A stretch of 49,070 nt of DNA, taken from positions 1 through 49,070 of the forward strand of contig CAYJDG010000011.1 of assembly GCA_964368875.1 (NCBI GenBank), written 5' to 3'. Position numbers and translations under genes: made by a program. This DNA comes from CAYJDG01 sp964368875 (GTDB lineage Bacteria > Pseudomonadota > Alphaproteobacteria > Micavibrionales > Micavibrionaceae). A model generated the notes under the pieces. It worked only from the letters and a program-made list of their open reading frames with translations. It was not told the DNA's origin and ran no database searches. Shown piece by piece: positions 23,263 to 32,168 of this stretch (position 1 is the first letter of the stretch; each line of letters starts with the position of its first letter).

Positions 23263-25049
23263 TTACGCCGCTAAGCCGCGTTGCATAAATTCCGCCATCC
23301 GCCGTGCGAACCCAGCCAGATCAGTTACAGGCTCGCCCTGAATGATGCGTGCCTGATCAAGCAGAAGATCTGCGGCATCAGCAAGGCTCGATGATTGCAG
23401 CGACGTAGCTGCAAGCGTATTCAGGCGTTCAATCAGCAAGTGGTGCGGATTGATCTCAAGCACAGGCTTCACCTTCGCTTCGTATTTCTGGTGGATCTTC
23501 AAAACGCGACCCATATGCAGATCGATGTCTTTCTCGGACGCGATCAGGCAAACCGGGGAGTCAGTCAGGCGGCCAGAGAGTCGCACATCACTGACATCTT
23601 CAGCAAAACGCGTTTTGAGGAAATCGAGCAGGATAGCGTAATTTTTTTGATCTTCTTCTTTATTTTCCTGTTGTTGTTCCTGCGAGGCTTCGCCTTCAGG
23701 TAACGGAAACGCGGAGAGATCGATTGCTCCCTTGGTGACCGAAGCAAAAGGTTTGGTCTGGTAATCATATGCTATAGGCAACCAGAATTCGTCGATGGTG
23801 TCGGTCATCAACANNNNNNNNNNNNNNNNNNNNNNNNNNNNNNNNNNNNNNNNNNNNNNNNNNNNNNNNNNNNNNNNNNNNNNNNNNNNNNNNNNNNNNN
23901 NNNNNNNNNNNNNGCCCCCAGTTGCAACCAGAACATATTATAAGCGAGCGGGTCATCCTGCGAGAGTTTGTAGAGATCGCCAAGGATGCGTTTGGCCACG
24001 GCATTGCGGATTTTGTTGATGACCAGATTGTGCTGAAGCATTTCACGGCTGATATTCAGCGGTAAGTCTTCACTATCAATCACGCCGCGCATGAAGCGCA
24101 GCCATGGATAAACGAGATTTTCACAATTGTCGGTGATAAATACGCGACGGACATAGAGACGCACTCCGTGCTTACGGGTTGGATCATAGAGATCCCACGG
24201 GCGCATGGTCGGAATGTACAGGAGGGCGTTGAATTCAATCTTGCCTTCGGCGCGCCAGTGCGCGGTCAAGGTTGGATCATCAAGCGCCATCATACCGGAA
24301 ACAGTTTTATAAAATTCCTGATATTGCTCAGGGGTAATTTCAGATTTAGGACGCATCCACAAAGCCGAGGCTGAGTTGATGACTTTCGTCCCGTCCTTGC
24401 CGATATAGATCGGCAAACTGATATGATTTGAGTATGTCTTGACGACCTGTTCGACTTTTTCTTCGAGTAGAAAATCGCTGGAGTCATCTTTGAGAAAAAG
24501 AATGACGGCAGTTCCAGATGAAGCAGGGAGGAAGGCAGCCTGCTCTTTGGTGGCTTCAGCCACTTCAAAGTTTCCTGCCCCACGTGACGACCAGACCCAG
24601 GTCTGGTCACTGCCAGCTTTGCGGGAAATGACATCTACTTTACGAGCGGCCATAAAGCTTGAATAGAAACCAACGCCGAATTGCCCGATCAGGCTTGGGC
24701 CAGATGCACCAGAAGCCTTGATTTGCTCGACGAGGGCACGCGTACCGGACTTGGCAATGGTGCCAAGGTTTTCGATCATATCTTCGCGGGACATACCGAT
24801 CCCGGTATCAATCACGGTCAAAGATCTGACCAGCGGGTCGGTGTCTGGATAAACACGGACCGAATATCCAGGATGGTTTTTAATCAGGTCAGGTTTTTGA
24901 ATAGATTCATAGCGCAGGCGATCACAGGCATCGGCTGCGTTTGAGATCAGCTCGCGCAGGAAAACATCCCGGTTCGAGTACAGGGCGTGCGTTACGATTT
25001 CGAGAAGGCGGGCGACGTCGGCGCCAAAATCCATAGTTTCAGTTGTCAT
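23263..25049 (-). CDS. htpG: Hsp90-family chaperone HtpG, interrupted by an assembly gap
   Basis: ATP-dependent cytosolic chaperone. The N-terminal GHKL ATPase domain shows LRELISNAADACDRLRY, VIDTGIGMSREDMI, GTIAKSGT and the IGQFGVGFYSSFMAA lid region. The middle domain has LYVRRVFITDNCENLVYPWL and the DLPLNISREMLQ motif. The C-terminal dimerisation part resumes at TDTIDEFWLPIAYDY. Between FWLQLG and TDTIDEFW, 100 N (23814-23913) hide part of the middle domain. Both sides are in good frame, but the N length does not keep frame between them. This is one gene, not two. The ATG at 25047-25049 gives the usual N-terminus. Confidence 0.93.
23814..23913. other. Assembly gap: exactly 100 N
   Basis: A placeholder-length run of N inside htpG. 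Residual bases on each side show that the true gap length must leave remainder 2 on division by 3, which 100 does not. Comparison from memory with E. coli HtpG suggests about 80 residues, roughly 240 bp, are missing. Confidence 0.97.
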
Positions 25050-25079
25050 ATCTGCTATTTAAAGGTCTCGGGTTAAATT

Positions 25080-25673
25080 TCAAGGGTAAAGCAGGGAGGT
25101 TTCCCAGTTAGTCCCGTTTTTAATATAGACAAGCCGCTCATGGAGCCGGTATTCGCCCTCTTTCCAGAACTCAATTCTGGACGGGATGATCCGAAATCCA
25201 TGCCAGTGCGGCGGGCGTGGCGGGTTGGCCTCTCCCTTAAATTTGTCTTCATAGTCTGCAAAGCGTTCCATGAGGACGGAGCGGTCAGGCAGAGGCTGAG
25301 ACTGCAGCGACGCCCAGGCGCCAATACGGCTTAAAGGGTGGCGGCTATTATAATAGTCATCGGATTCTGCCGCAGTTGCGGCGATGACGTTGCCTTGGAT
25401 ACGAATTTGCTGTCGCTGGGATTTCCAGTGAAAGCAGAGTGCAGCCTTTGGCTGTGCTGCGAGTTCGCGGCCTTTTTGACTTGTGTCGTTTGTAAAAAAC
25501 ACAAAGCCATTCTCATCTATGATCCTGACCAACACCATGCGTGCATTTGGCATGCCTTGCGCGTCAACAGTCGCGAGGCATGCAGCGGTCGGATCATTTG
25601 GTTCCGTGGCTTCGGCTGTTTTCAACCATAAACGGAACGATTCATAAGGAGTTGCTGTTGGTGTGATTGTCAT
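25080..25673 (-). CDS. pdxH: Pyridoxamine/pyridoxine 5'-phosphate oxidase
   Basis: FMN-dependent oxidase that makes pyridoxal 5'-phosphate, the cofactor of HemA and other enzymes. The 197 residues show family motifs: MVLVRIIDENGFVFFTN, SQKGRELAAQPKAALCFHW (FMN-binding region), QIRIQGNV, SRHPLSRIGAWAS-QSQPL and, at the C-terminus, HGFRIIPSRIEFWKEGEYRLHER with the RxxFxxxxxW active-site pattern. I chose the ATG at 25671-25673 (start MTITPTATPYESF). The frame is open for 42 more codons upstream, but that extension has no family similarity and runs into the neighbouring promoter region. It lies 30 bp from the htpG start and may be upstream of it in one transcript. Confidence 0.93.
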   Translation of the reverse strand: MTITPTATPYESFRLWLKTAEATEPNDPTAACLATVDAQGMPNARMVLVRIIDENGFVFFTNDTSQKGRELAAQPKAALCFHWKSQRQQIRIQGNVIAATAAESDDYYNSRHPLSRIGAWASLQSQPLPDRSVLMERFADYEDKFKGEANPPRPPHWHGFRIIPSRIEFWKEGEYRLHERLVYIKNGTNWETSLLYP

Positions 25674-25805
25674 TGTCCGTAATATATTGTTCTGCGGGAA
25701 ACGATTGTATTCTATAGCAATTACAGTACATTCTCCTACTATTAATCTTAATGGCAACCCAGCCGATATTGGCGAAGGGGGCAGCATGAAAGGAAGCACT
25801 ACAAA

Positions 25806-26285
25806 ATGAAAGCGAAACTTTTAGCGCTGGTTATGATTGCAACGCTGGGCTTGACTGCCTGCGAAAGCATGAACGGCATGGGTAACAAACAAATGATTGG
25901 TACTGGTACTGGCGCACTCGTCGGCGGTCTTGCCGGTGCGCAATTCGGTAGCGGTAAAGGCCAACTGGTCGGTGCTGGTGTCGGTACGCTGCTTGGCGCA
26001 CTCGTCGGTAGCGAAATTGGTCTGTCACTTGATAAGGCTGACTTGGCATACGCCAACCGCGCCCAACAGAACGCTTACCGCGCCCCTGTCGGTGAGCCAA
26101 TCAGCTGGAACAACCCTGAGACTGGTAACTACGGTACGGTTACACCAACCCGTGAAGGCAGAAGCACTTCTGGTCGTTACTGCCGTGAGTTCAGCCAGAC
26201 TATTTATGTCGAAGGCCGTCAACAAACCGGTTACGGCACAGCCTGTCAGAATTCTGATGGCACATGGCAGATTGCAAATAACTAA
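25806..26285 (+). CDS. 17 kDa surface antigen-type glycine-zipper lipoprotein
   Basis: A 159-residue outer-membrane lipoprotein. The type II signal is MKAKLLALVMIATLGLTAC with lipobox LTAC (Cys 19). A glycine-zipper 2TM domain spans about 31-72 (GTGTGALVGGLAGAQFGSGK, then GAGVGTLLGALVGSEIG). The C-terminal domain, with SGRYCREFSQTIYVEGRQQ and GTACQNSDGTWQI, is typical of the rickettsial 17 kDa antigen family, probably with a Cys-Cys pair. AAAGGAAG precedes the ATG. The gene is monocistronic with a strong terminator. It is likely a structural envelope protein. Confidence 0.92.
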   Translation: MKAKLLALVMIATLGLTACESMNGMGNKQMIGTGTGALVGGLAGAQFGSGKGQLVGAGVGTLLGALVGSEIGLSLDKADLAYANRAQQNAYRAPVGEPISWNNPETGNYGTVTPTREGRSTSGRYCREFSQTIYVEGRQQTGYGTACQNSDGTWQIANN

Positions 26286-26305
26286 ATCTGCATAAGAAAA
26301 TATTC

Positions 26306-26336
26306 AAAGGCCGGTCTTTCTGACCGGCCTTTTTTT
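26306..26336 (+). terminator. Rho-independent terminator after the 17 kDa antigen gene
   Basis: An 11-bp perfect stem, AAAGGCCGGTC (26306-26316) with GACCGGCCTTT (26322-26332), has a 5-nt loop and a following T run. It reaches into the last codons of the convergent 26335-27894 gene. Confidence 0.92.
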
Positions 26337-27894
26337 ATTTTTCAGTATCGTCCGTGCGCGTTGTGCTGGACTGCTGTTGCGTCACGTAAGAACTTCGTCC
26401 ACCCATGCTTCCACCCATGCCACCGGGTTGCGGGGCCATTGGGGCAAAGGCGACATGAGGAGCTAAGTTCAACGAAGGCTGGACACGCGGCCCAGCTGGG
26501 GCAGGGGATGGCAAGTCATGGGCAGCAGCGAGTTTCCGTGCATAGCCGGGATCAGCTAATGTTAAGTTTACGGATTCAAGTACCGGGCGGAAATCGACGC
26601 TGGTTTTACACCAATTGGCGATTTCACTCAGGGTCACTGCAAACCCGTGACGGCGATGGCTGAGAATTTGGTCGTTAAGACGGTTAAGTGTGTGCCAGCT
26701 GGTTTGATTTTTTGCACTTTCAAATTCAAGACGCGCTGCCTGTTCCGCAGGCATGCCACGTTGCAACGCGCTTTCATAAGCTTTGGCCGCAGCCTGCAAG
26801 GCGTTGGCGCACCATCCGAGCACTTTGCCTTTGGCCATAGTTTCGTTCTGGTTGTTAGCGACGCGGAGAAGTGGCAGTGCGCTGTCAGATTCCATCGAAT
26901 GGATCATCACCATGTCAAATGTCTCTTCAACCTGACGTTCATGCGAGATCTGATTGATCTCCATATCGACATAAGGATTATACCCTGCCTGAAGCGATTC
27001 TTTGCCTGCGGGTTCAATCAGAGTAACTTCCGAAACAAGATGGCCAACTGATTTGATAAACGGGTTCGGGCAGGTGTGTATTGCCGCGCCGAGAATCTGA
27101 TCAGGGCTGCATCCTGCCCACGCCATCGTCTGAGCCGGGCTGGTGAAATGGATCCAGGTTTCAAGATTCTGTTTATCGAACGTCTTGCTGACGCCGCTGG
27201 AGAGCATATGCACGGATTTCAGCAAATTAGCTGAAGACGTGCTTTTCATTTTATCGACAGCGAACTCAGCAACATCTATCGATATCGCGTACGGGAATTC
27301 TTCGGGGCGATGGTACGCCTGTCCAACGAGCGCCTGCATGCCGCGCCAGCGGGCGAGATCGACGATTGCATCCTTCTGACCTTCGCTGGTCATCATCAGG
27401 GCGCTGAAAATATCGGCTTTCATGTTTGCGCGGGCGAGAGACAGCGCGTTACGTTTGGGCAGAAGGATAATATCGCCGCTGCTTTTGAAAGAGGCGGGCG
27501 TCAGCAGGCTCATCAAATCAAAGAACTGTCCAACCATGTGATAGAGCGCATATTTGGCTTCTTCAGGGCTGTTATACTGGTCAAGGTTTAGCGCGATGAA
27601 GGACAGACAAGAGGATTTGCCCTTCATGCCGAACAATCCACGCTCATGGCCGACGGTCAGGCCGAGAAAACAGGAATTCTCGCCATGCTGCTGGCGGGTG
27701 CGCAAAAGGTCGCGGGCTGAGTCATACGCGGGATGACCACTCAGGCTGGCGATGACCTGTTCAGCCGTATCCTGACGCTGGCCGCGCCGGTAGATCAGGA
27801 ATTTAAAGGTCAGCGCCGGATAGACTGACTTTATGTCAGCCGCAAGGCTATCTGCTGCTTCTGAAATCTGTTTGCTCTCGCTCGCCGCGATCAT
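26335..27894 (-). CDS. Large hypothetical protein, 519 aa
   Basis: A predicted cytoplasmic protein without signal peptide or membrane helix. Residues 1 to about 440 are globular, with segments such as LTVGHERGLFGMKGKSSCLSF, ALYHMVGQFFDLMSLLTPASF and FDMVMIHSMESDSALPLLRVA (in parts). The HMVGQFFD stretch is only loosely HExxH-like and lacks the Glu. The last 70 residues are low complexity, Pro/Gly/Met/Ser-rich (PMAPQPGGMGGSMGGRSS), ending in a polar Gln/Ser/Thr tail. I do not recognise the family. It has its own upstream spacer and converges with the 17 kDa antigen gene, whose terminator touches its 3' end. Confidence 0.75.
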   Translation of the reverse strand: MIAASESKQISEAADSLAADIKSVYPALTFKFLIYRRGQRQDTAEQVIASLSGHPAYDSARDLLRTRQQHGENSCFLGLTVGHERGLFGMKGKSSCLSFIALNLDQYNSPEEAKYALYHMVGQFFDLMSLLTPASFKSSGDIILLPKRNALSLARANMKADIFSALMMTSEGQKDAIVDLARWRGMQALVGQAYHRPEEFPYAISIDVAEFAVDKMKSTSSANLLKSVHMLSSGVSKTFDKQNLETWIHFTSPAQTMAWAGCSPDQILGAAIHTCPNPFIKSVGHLVSEVTLIEPAGKESLQAGYNPYVDMEINQISHERQVEETFDMVMIHSMESDSALPLLRVANNQNETMAKGKVLGWCANALQAAAKAYESALQRGMPAEQAARLEFESAKNQTSWHTLNRLNDQILSHRRHGFAVTLSEIANWCKTSVDFRPVLESVNLTLADPGYARKLAAAHDLPSPAPAGPRVQPSLNLAPHVAFAPMAPQPGGMGGSMGGRSSYVTQQQSSTTRTDDTEK

Positions 27895-28086
27895 CCTGCC
27901 CAGCCCGTCAAAACTCGTAATTCTTTGAAAATTTCCCCTAGTTTAGCAGGGGGGAGTTAACAGAATATGTAATTTCTGGCCTGTTTTGGCACCGCGTAGG
28001 CTGGACGTTTTGCTTATTATGTGTAGGATGCGGGTATCTCCGTAAGGATTGGCTTTAAGAATTTGTTAACACTCAGGAATTTCCCT
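27895..28086. other. Divergent intergenic region before fabI
   Basis: 192 bp between the start of the leftward 519-aa gene and the chosen fabI start. It holds a short C/G-rich hairpin, CCCCT with AGGGG, around 27937-27956. Promoters in both directions are expected, but I see no convincing hexamer pair. No RNA gene was recognised. Confidence 0.4.
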
Positions 28087-28938
28087 ATGTCTTCATCCAT
28101 CATGGCAGGAAAACGCGGTCTGATCATGGGCGTCGCCAACGAGCGCTCAATCGCGTGGGGTATCGCCAAAACTGCCGCCGAACATGGCGCCGAACTCGCA
28201 TTTACCTATCAAGGCGAAGCCCTTGAAAAACGCGTTCGTCCTCTGGCCGAAAGCGTCGGCTCGAAAATGGTTGTCCCATGCGATGTGACAGATGAAGCGA
28301 GCATCGATGCCACGTTCAAGGCGATTGAAGAAAAATGGGGCAAGCTGGACTTCATCGTTCACGCGATTGCGTTCTCTGACAAGAACGAGCTCGATGGGCT
28401 GTACGTGAATACGACACGCGCCAATTTCCTGCGCACCATGGATATTTCTGTTTTTTCCTTCACTGCCGTCGCGCAACGCGCCGCCAAGCTGATGAAAGAG
28501 GGCGGCAGCATGCTGACGCTCACCTATTTCGGCGCAGAAAAAGTTATGCCGCATTACAACGTCATGGGCGTTGCCAAGGCAGCCCTTGAAGCAAGCGTGC
28601 GCTATCTGGCAGTAGATCTGGGCCGTGACAATATCCGCGTCAACGCGATTTCAGCAGGCCCTATCAAGACACTGGCTGCGAGCGGCATCGGCGATTTCCG
28701 CTATATTCTTAAGTGGAACGAACTCAATTCACCGCTCAAGCGCAATGTCACGATTGAAGATGTCGGCAATTCAGGCCTTTTCCTGCTCAGTGATCTGGGC
28801 GCAGGCGTGACAGGCGAAATCATGCATGTCGATGCGGGCTATCATGCAGTCGGTATGGTTGCGATTGATGCCGCGGCTGAAACCGCAGAACTGCTTCAAG
28901 GCATCGCACCAAAATCCAAAGACACTCAGGCGGCTTAG
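28087..28938 (+). CDS. fabI: Enoyl-[acyl-carrier-protein] reductase FabI
   Basis: NADH-dependent last step of each fatty acid elongation cycle. The 283-residue short-chain dehydrogenase has the FabI-type cofactor motif GLIMGVANERSIAWGIA and an active site with Tyr-x6-Lys (YNVMGVAK), following LTLTYFGAEKVMPH. RVNAISAGPIKTLAASGI matches the substrate-loop region, and the LGAGVTGEIMHVDAGYHAVGM end is typical. I chose the ATG at 28087 because CAGGAA lies 7 nt upstream; an in-frame TTG at 28063 would add eight unusual residues. It heads the fabI-aroC-sppA cluster. It is the target class of triclosan-type inhibitors. Confidence 0.95.
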   Translation: MSSSIMAGKRGLIMGVANERSIAWGIAKTAAEHGAELAFTYQGEALEKRVRPLAESVGSKMVVPCDVTDEASIDATFKAIEEKWGKLDFIVHAIAFSDKNELDGLYVNTTRANFLRTMDISVFSFTAVAQRAAKLMKEGGSMLTLTYFGAEKVMPHYNVMGVAKAALEASVRYLAVDLGRDNIRVNAISAGPIKTLAASGIGDFRYILKWNELNSPLKRNVTIEDVGNSGLFLLSDLGAGVTGEIMHVDAGYHAVGMVAIDAAAETAELLQGIAPKSKDTQAA

Positions 28939-28939
28939 G

Positions 28940-30025
28940 GTGAGCGGTAATCGCTTCGGAACGCTCTTTCAATATCAAAGCTGGGGCGAGAGCCATGGTC
29001 CGGCGATTGGTTGTATCGTCGATGGCGTGCCGCCGCGTATTCCGCTGAAAGAAGACGACATCCAGATTTTTCTGGATAAGCGCAAGCCAGGTCAATCGCG
29101 CTTTACGACACAGCGTCAGGAAGCGGATCAGGTTAAAATTCTGTCCGGCGTATTCGAAGGACAGACGACGGGGACACCGATCAGCCTGCTGATTGAAAAC
29201 ACCGACGCCAAGTCCAAGGATTATGGCGATATCAAAGACAAGTTTCGTCCGGCCCATGCTGATTTCACCTATCAGGAGAAATACGGCATTCGTGATTACC
29301 GTGGCGGTGGGCGTTCCTCCGCGCGCGAAACCGCGATGCGGGTCGCCGCAGGGGCGATAGCGCGTAAAGTTCTCTCCACCCAGCTCGGCGACGACGTGAT
29401 GATCCGCGCAGCCGTGGTGCAGATCGGCACTGAAAAAATTAACAATGATAACTGGGACTGGACCGAGGTTGATAACAACCCGTTCTTTACACCAGACGCA
29501 CAGGCGGCCGTTACGTGGGAAGCCTATCTTGATGGCGTGCGTAAATCTGGATCGAGCGCTGGCGCGTTGATCGAGTGCCATGCGTCGGGCATACCCGCCG
29601 GACTTGGTGCCCCTGTCTACGACAAGCTCGATGCGGACCTTGCCAAGGCGATGATGTCGATCAATGCGGTGAAGGCCGTCGAGATCGGGGCAGGCTTTGA
29701 AGCCGTCGCCTGGGGTGGTGAGCAGAACGCCGATGAAATGCGTATCGATGACGAAGGGAAGCCTGTCTTCCAATCCAATCATGCGGGCGGTATCCTCGGC
29801 GGCATTTCTACCGGTCAGGATATTATCGCCCGGGTTGGTTTCAAACCGACCAGCTCCATTCTCCAGCCTGTTAAAACCATCGACAAGCATGGGCAAGAAA
29901 CCGAAATCATTACCAAAGGCCGCCACGATCCTTGCGTTGGCATTCGTGGCGTTCCCATCGTCGAAGCTATGATGGCCTGCGTTCTGGCTGATCACTGGCT
30001 GCGACACAAAGCTCAATGTCTATAA
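28940..30025 (+). CDS. aroC: Chorismate synthase
   Basis: Converts EPSP to chorismate, the last shikimate step, using reduced FMN. The 361 residues match the family length. Signature segments are all present: GTLFQYQSWGESHGPAIG (signature 1), DYRGGGRSSARETAMRVAAG (signature 2), and HAGGILGGISTGQDI with RHDPCVGIRGVPIVEAM (signature 3 region). The start is a GTG at 28940, 1 bp after the fabI stop; the frame stays open upstream into fabI but only the GTG gives the normal VSGNRFG N-terminus. It is followed 16 bp later by sppA. Confidence 0.95.
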   Translation: MSGNRFGTLFQYQSWGESHGPAIGCIVDGVPPRIPLKEDDIQIFLDKRKPGQSRFTTQRQEADQVKILSGVFEGQTTGTPISLLIENTDAKSKDYGDIKDKFRPAHADFTYQEKYGIRDYRGGGRSSARETAMRVAAGAIARKVLSTQLGDDVMIRAAVVQIGTEKINNDNWDWTEVDNNPFFTPDAQAAVTWEAYLDGVRKSGSSAGALIECHASGIPAGLGAPVYDKLDADLAKAMMSINAVKAVEIGAGFEAVAWGGEQNADEMRIDDEGKPVFQSNHAGGILGGISTGQDIIARVGFKPTSSILQPVKTIDKHGQETEIITKGRHDPCVGIRGVPIVEAMMACVLADHWLRHKAQCL

Positions 30026-30041
30026 CCTGAAGGAGCCATCC

Positions 30042-31943
30042 ATGGCTGGACAAAACTGGTTGCGTGGCCGAACGGTTGTTTATAATCCTGTGCCGCGCGC
30101 GATTGTGCAGCCTGCGCGCCGTTACCATGTCGGGCGCATTCTTTGGGAAGCGTTCAAGCGGACATGCGCCCTGATCGGCCTGACGGTTCTGATTTCTGCC
30201 GCAGTTGGATACTGGTCGGTCGGTCAGATGGCCGGCGGCGCGAAAAAGGCTCCGACTTTACCAGACCAGATGATTGTAGAGATCGACGTCGGCGGCACGC
30301 CCAAGCAGGGTGGTGGCGCAGCCAAATACCTCGAAGAGTTCGGCTTCGGCCAAGCTCAACTCAGCGTGCCTGACATGGTTGATGCAGTCGATGCTGCCGC
30401 CAAAGATAAGTCCGTCAAAGGCCTCTCGCTCATCCTGACATCGGCAGGCCATGAGGTCGCTAATTTGCAGGAGCTGCATGCTGCTTTGCTGCGCTTTAAA
30501 GCATCAGGAAAGCCGATTAGTGCGTATGCTGACTCCTATGGTGGCGGTGGCTCAGGTCTTGGTCTTTATTATCTGGCCGCTGTTGCCAACGATATCTGGA
30601 TGCAACCAGTCGGTGTCGTCGCCATTCCCGGCATGGCCGCAGAGCTGCCGTTCGCGCGCGGGCTTTTAGAAAAAGTTGGCGTGAAACCGCAATTCTTCCA
30701 GCGTAAAGAATATAAAACAGCGATGGAGCATTTCACTTCCACCGAAATGTCCGCCGCGAGCCGCGAGCAGATGACCGAGCTGATTGGCGATATCGGCGAT
30801 CAGTTCAGCACTCAGATCGCGCTCGACCGCCCGAAAGTCGGTGGCAATTTCCGCGCCCTGATCGATATGGGACTGTTTACCGATACCGAGGCGTTGAAAG
30901 TCGGGCTGATCGATCATGTCGATTACCGCGACGTGTTTGAGCAGGCGCTGCAAACCAAGGCTGTCCCGAAAGGCGATGCGCCTGACTTCGTCTCGATTGA
31001 AGAATATGCGTCGGTGCAGGCCTACCGTCTGCAACGGCTCAATCATAATTCCAGCAAAACCCGCCCGATGGTGGCGCGGATCGCAGTCGAAGGCATGATC
31101 GTCAGCGGCGAGGGCGGAGGTGTTTCGCCTTATGGTATGCAAGATAGCTTCGCCAATTCCGGCGATATATCAGCCGCCATCATGGACGCTGCCGAAGATA
31201 AGAACGTCAAAGCAATCATGATCCGGATCAACAGCCCCGGCGGCACGCCGAGCGCTTCTGAGACGATCTATCGCGCGATCGTTCTTGCCCAGACCACTTA
31301 TAAGAAACCAGTCTTTGTTTCGATGGGCGGCGTAGCGGCCTCGGGTGGCTATTGGATCGCAGCACCTGCCGATAAAATCTACGCGCTGGATGGCACGCTG
31401 ACCGGGTCAATCGGTGTCGTGGGCGGCAAGTTCGATGCCAGCGGGCTGTGGGAGAAGCTGGATGTCAATTGGGAGAGCATCGCCTACGGTAAAAATGGCG
31501 GCATGTGGTCGTTCAACAAACCTTTCTCTGCATCAGAGCAGGAGCGTTTTGAAGCATCGCTCGATAGCGTCTATGCGGCGTTTATCAAACGTGTGACTGA
31601 TGGCCGCAAACTCACTCCTGTTCAGGTTGAGGGTATTGCCAAAGGTCATGTGTGGTCCGGACGTCAGGCACAAAAACTTGGTCTGGTCGATGTCATCGGC
31701 GGTGAAGACAAGACGCTCGATGATCTCGCGGTCAAGCTCGGAGCGAAAGATCGCTCTGGTTTGAAAGTGGTCGATCTGCCGAAAGAGGAATCGCCGTTGC
31801 AGACCTTGTTTGATCTGCTGGGTACCGAAACGCGTTTGCCGGAGATTTTGCCGCGCGGCGTAATGGATCAACTGGCTCCGCTGCTGGTCCAAACGGATGG
31901 CAGACTGGTTTATGACGGACGCATCAGCGGCGTTTCATACTAG
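30042..31943 (+). CDS. sppA: Signal peptide peptidase SppA, 67K type
   Basis: Membrane-bound S49 serine protease that degrades cleaved signal peptides. The 633-residue protein has one N-terminal membrane segment (about 41-60, CALIGLTVLISAAVGYW) and the duplicated S49 fold. The catalytic Lys is in the first half, in KEYKTAMEHF (Lys about 225). The nucleophile Ser is in the second half, in GGVAASGGYWIAAPADKI (Ser about 434). Both residues of the dyad are therefore present. Two S49 halves and this length fit the E. coli-type enzyme. AAGGAG precedes the ATG. It is the last gene of the fabI-aroC-sppA cluster. Confidence 0.93.
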   Translation: MAGQNWLRGRTVVYNPVPRAIVQPARRYHVGRILWEAFKRTCALIGLTVLISAAVGYWSVGQMAGGAKKAPTLPDQMIVEIDVGGTPKQGGGAAKYLEEFGFGQAQLSVPDMVDAVDAAAKDKSVKGLSLILTSAGHEVANLQELHAALLRFKASGKPISAYADSYGGGGSGLGLYYLAAVANDIWMQPVGVVAIPGMAAELPFARGLLEKVGVKPQFFQRKEYKTAMEHFTSTEMSAASREQMTELIGDIGDQFSTQIALDRPKVGGNFRALIDMGLFTDTEALKVGLIDHVDYRDVFEQALQTKAVPKGDAPDFVSIEEYASVQAYRLQRLNHNSSKTRPMVARIAVEGMIVSGEGGGVSPYGMQDSFANSGDISAAIMDAAEDKNVKAIMIRINSPGGTPSASETIYRAIVLAQTTYKKPVFVSMGGVAASGGYWIAAPADKIYALDGTLTGSIGVVGGKFDASGLWEKLDVNWESIAYGKNGGMWSFNKPFSASEQERFEASLDSVYAAFIKRVTDGRKLTPVQVEGIAKGHVWSGRQAQKLGLVDVIGGEDKTLDDLAVKLGAKDRSGLKVVDLPKEESPLQTLFDLLGTETRLPEILPRGVMDQLAPLLVQTDGRLVYDGRISGVSY

Positions 31944-32168
31944 TTCGTTTATTAGTTCGTTTTTCAATTTTTAGCAGATCAAATTCAGCAACTCATTGAA
32001 TTTGCTAAGAAAAGACTTTTTTGAATAGCGCAGCTTGCCCCGTTTTCATAATTTATGGTTTATGAGTGAATTTTAAGTATTCATTTATAGGATAAATCGC
32101 CTAAAAAATCAAGCTTATTATGCGGCTTCATCCATGCTGGGGGTGAAATGTTTGTTACCTAAGGAAGC
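31941..32168. other. AT-rich intergenic region after sppA
   Basis: About 225 bp between convergent sppA and tlyA. It contains a 10-bp direct duplication, TAGTTCGTTT (31941-31950 and 31953-31962), whose first copy includes the sppA stop. An 8-bp perfect hairpin follows, CAAATTCA (31980-31987) with TGAATTTG (31997-32004), and then TTTTTT after 12 nt. The hairpin may be a weak terminator. The rest is AT-rich without recognised content. Confidence 0.4.

Noticed and set aside
23765..24046. Separate open frames running through the N gap on both strands
   Set aside because: They depend on translating N; the flanks are clearly parts of one htpG gene.
28820..30016. A 398-codon open frame antisense to aroC
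   Set aside because: It mirrors aroC exactly, and its protein has no plausible start or domain. It is a codon-bias shadow.
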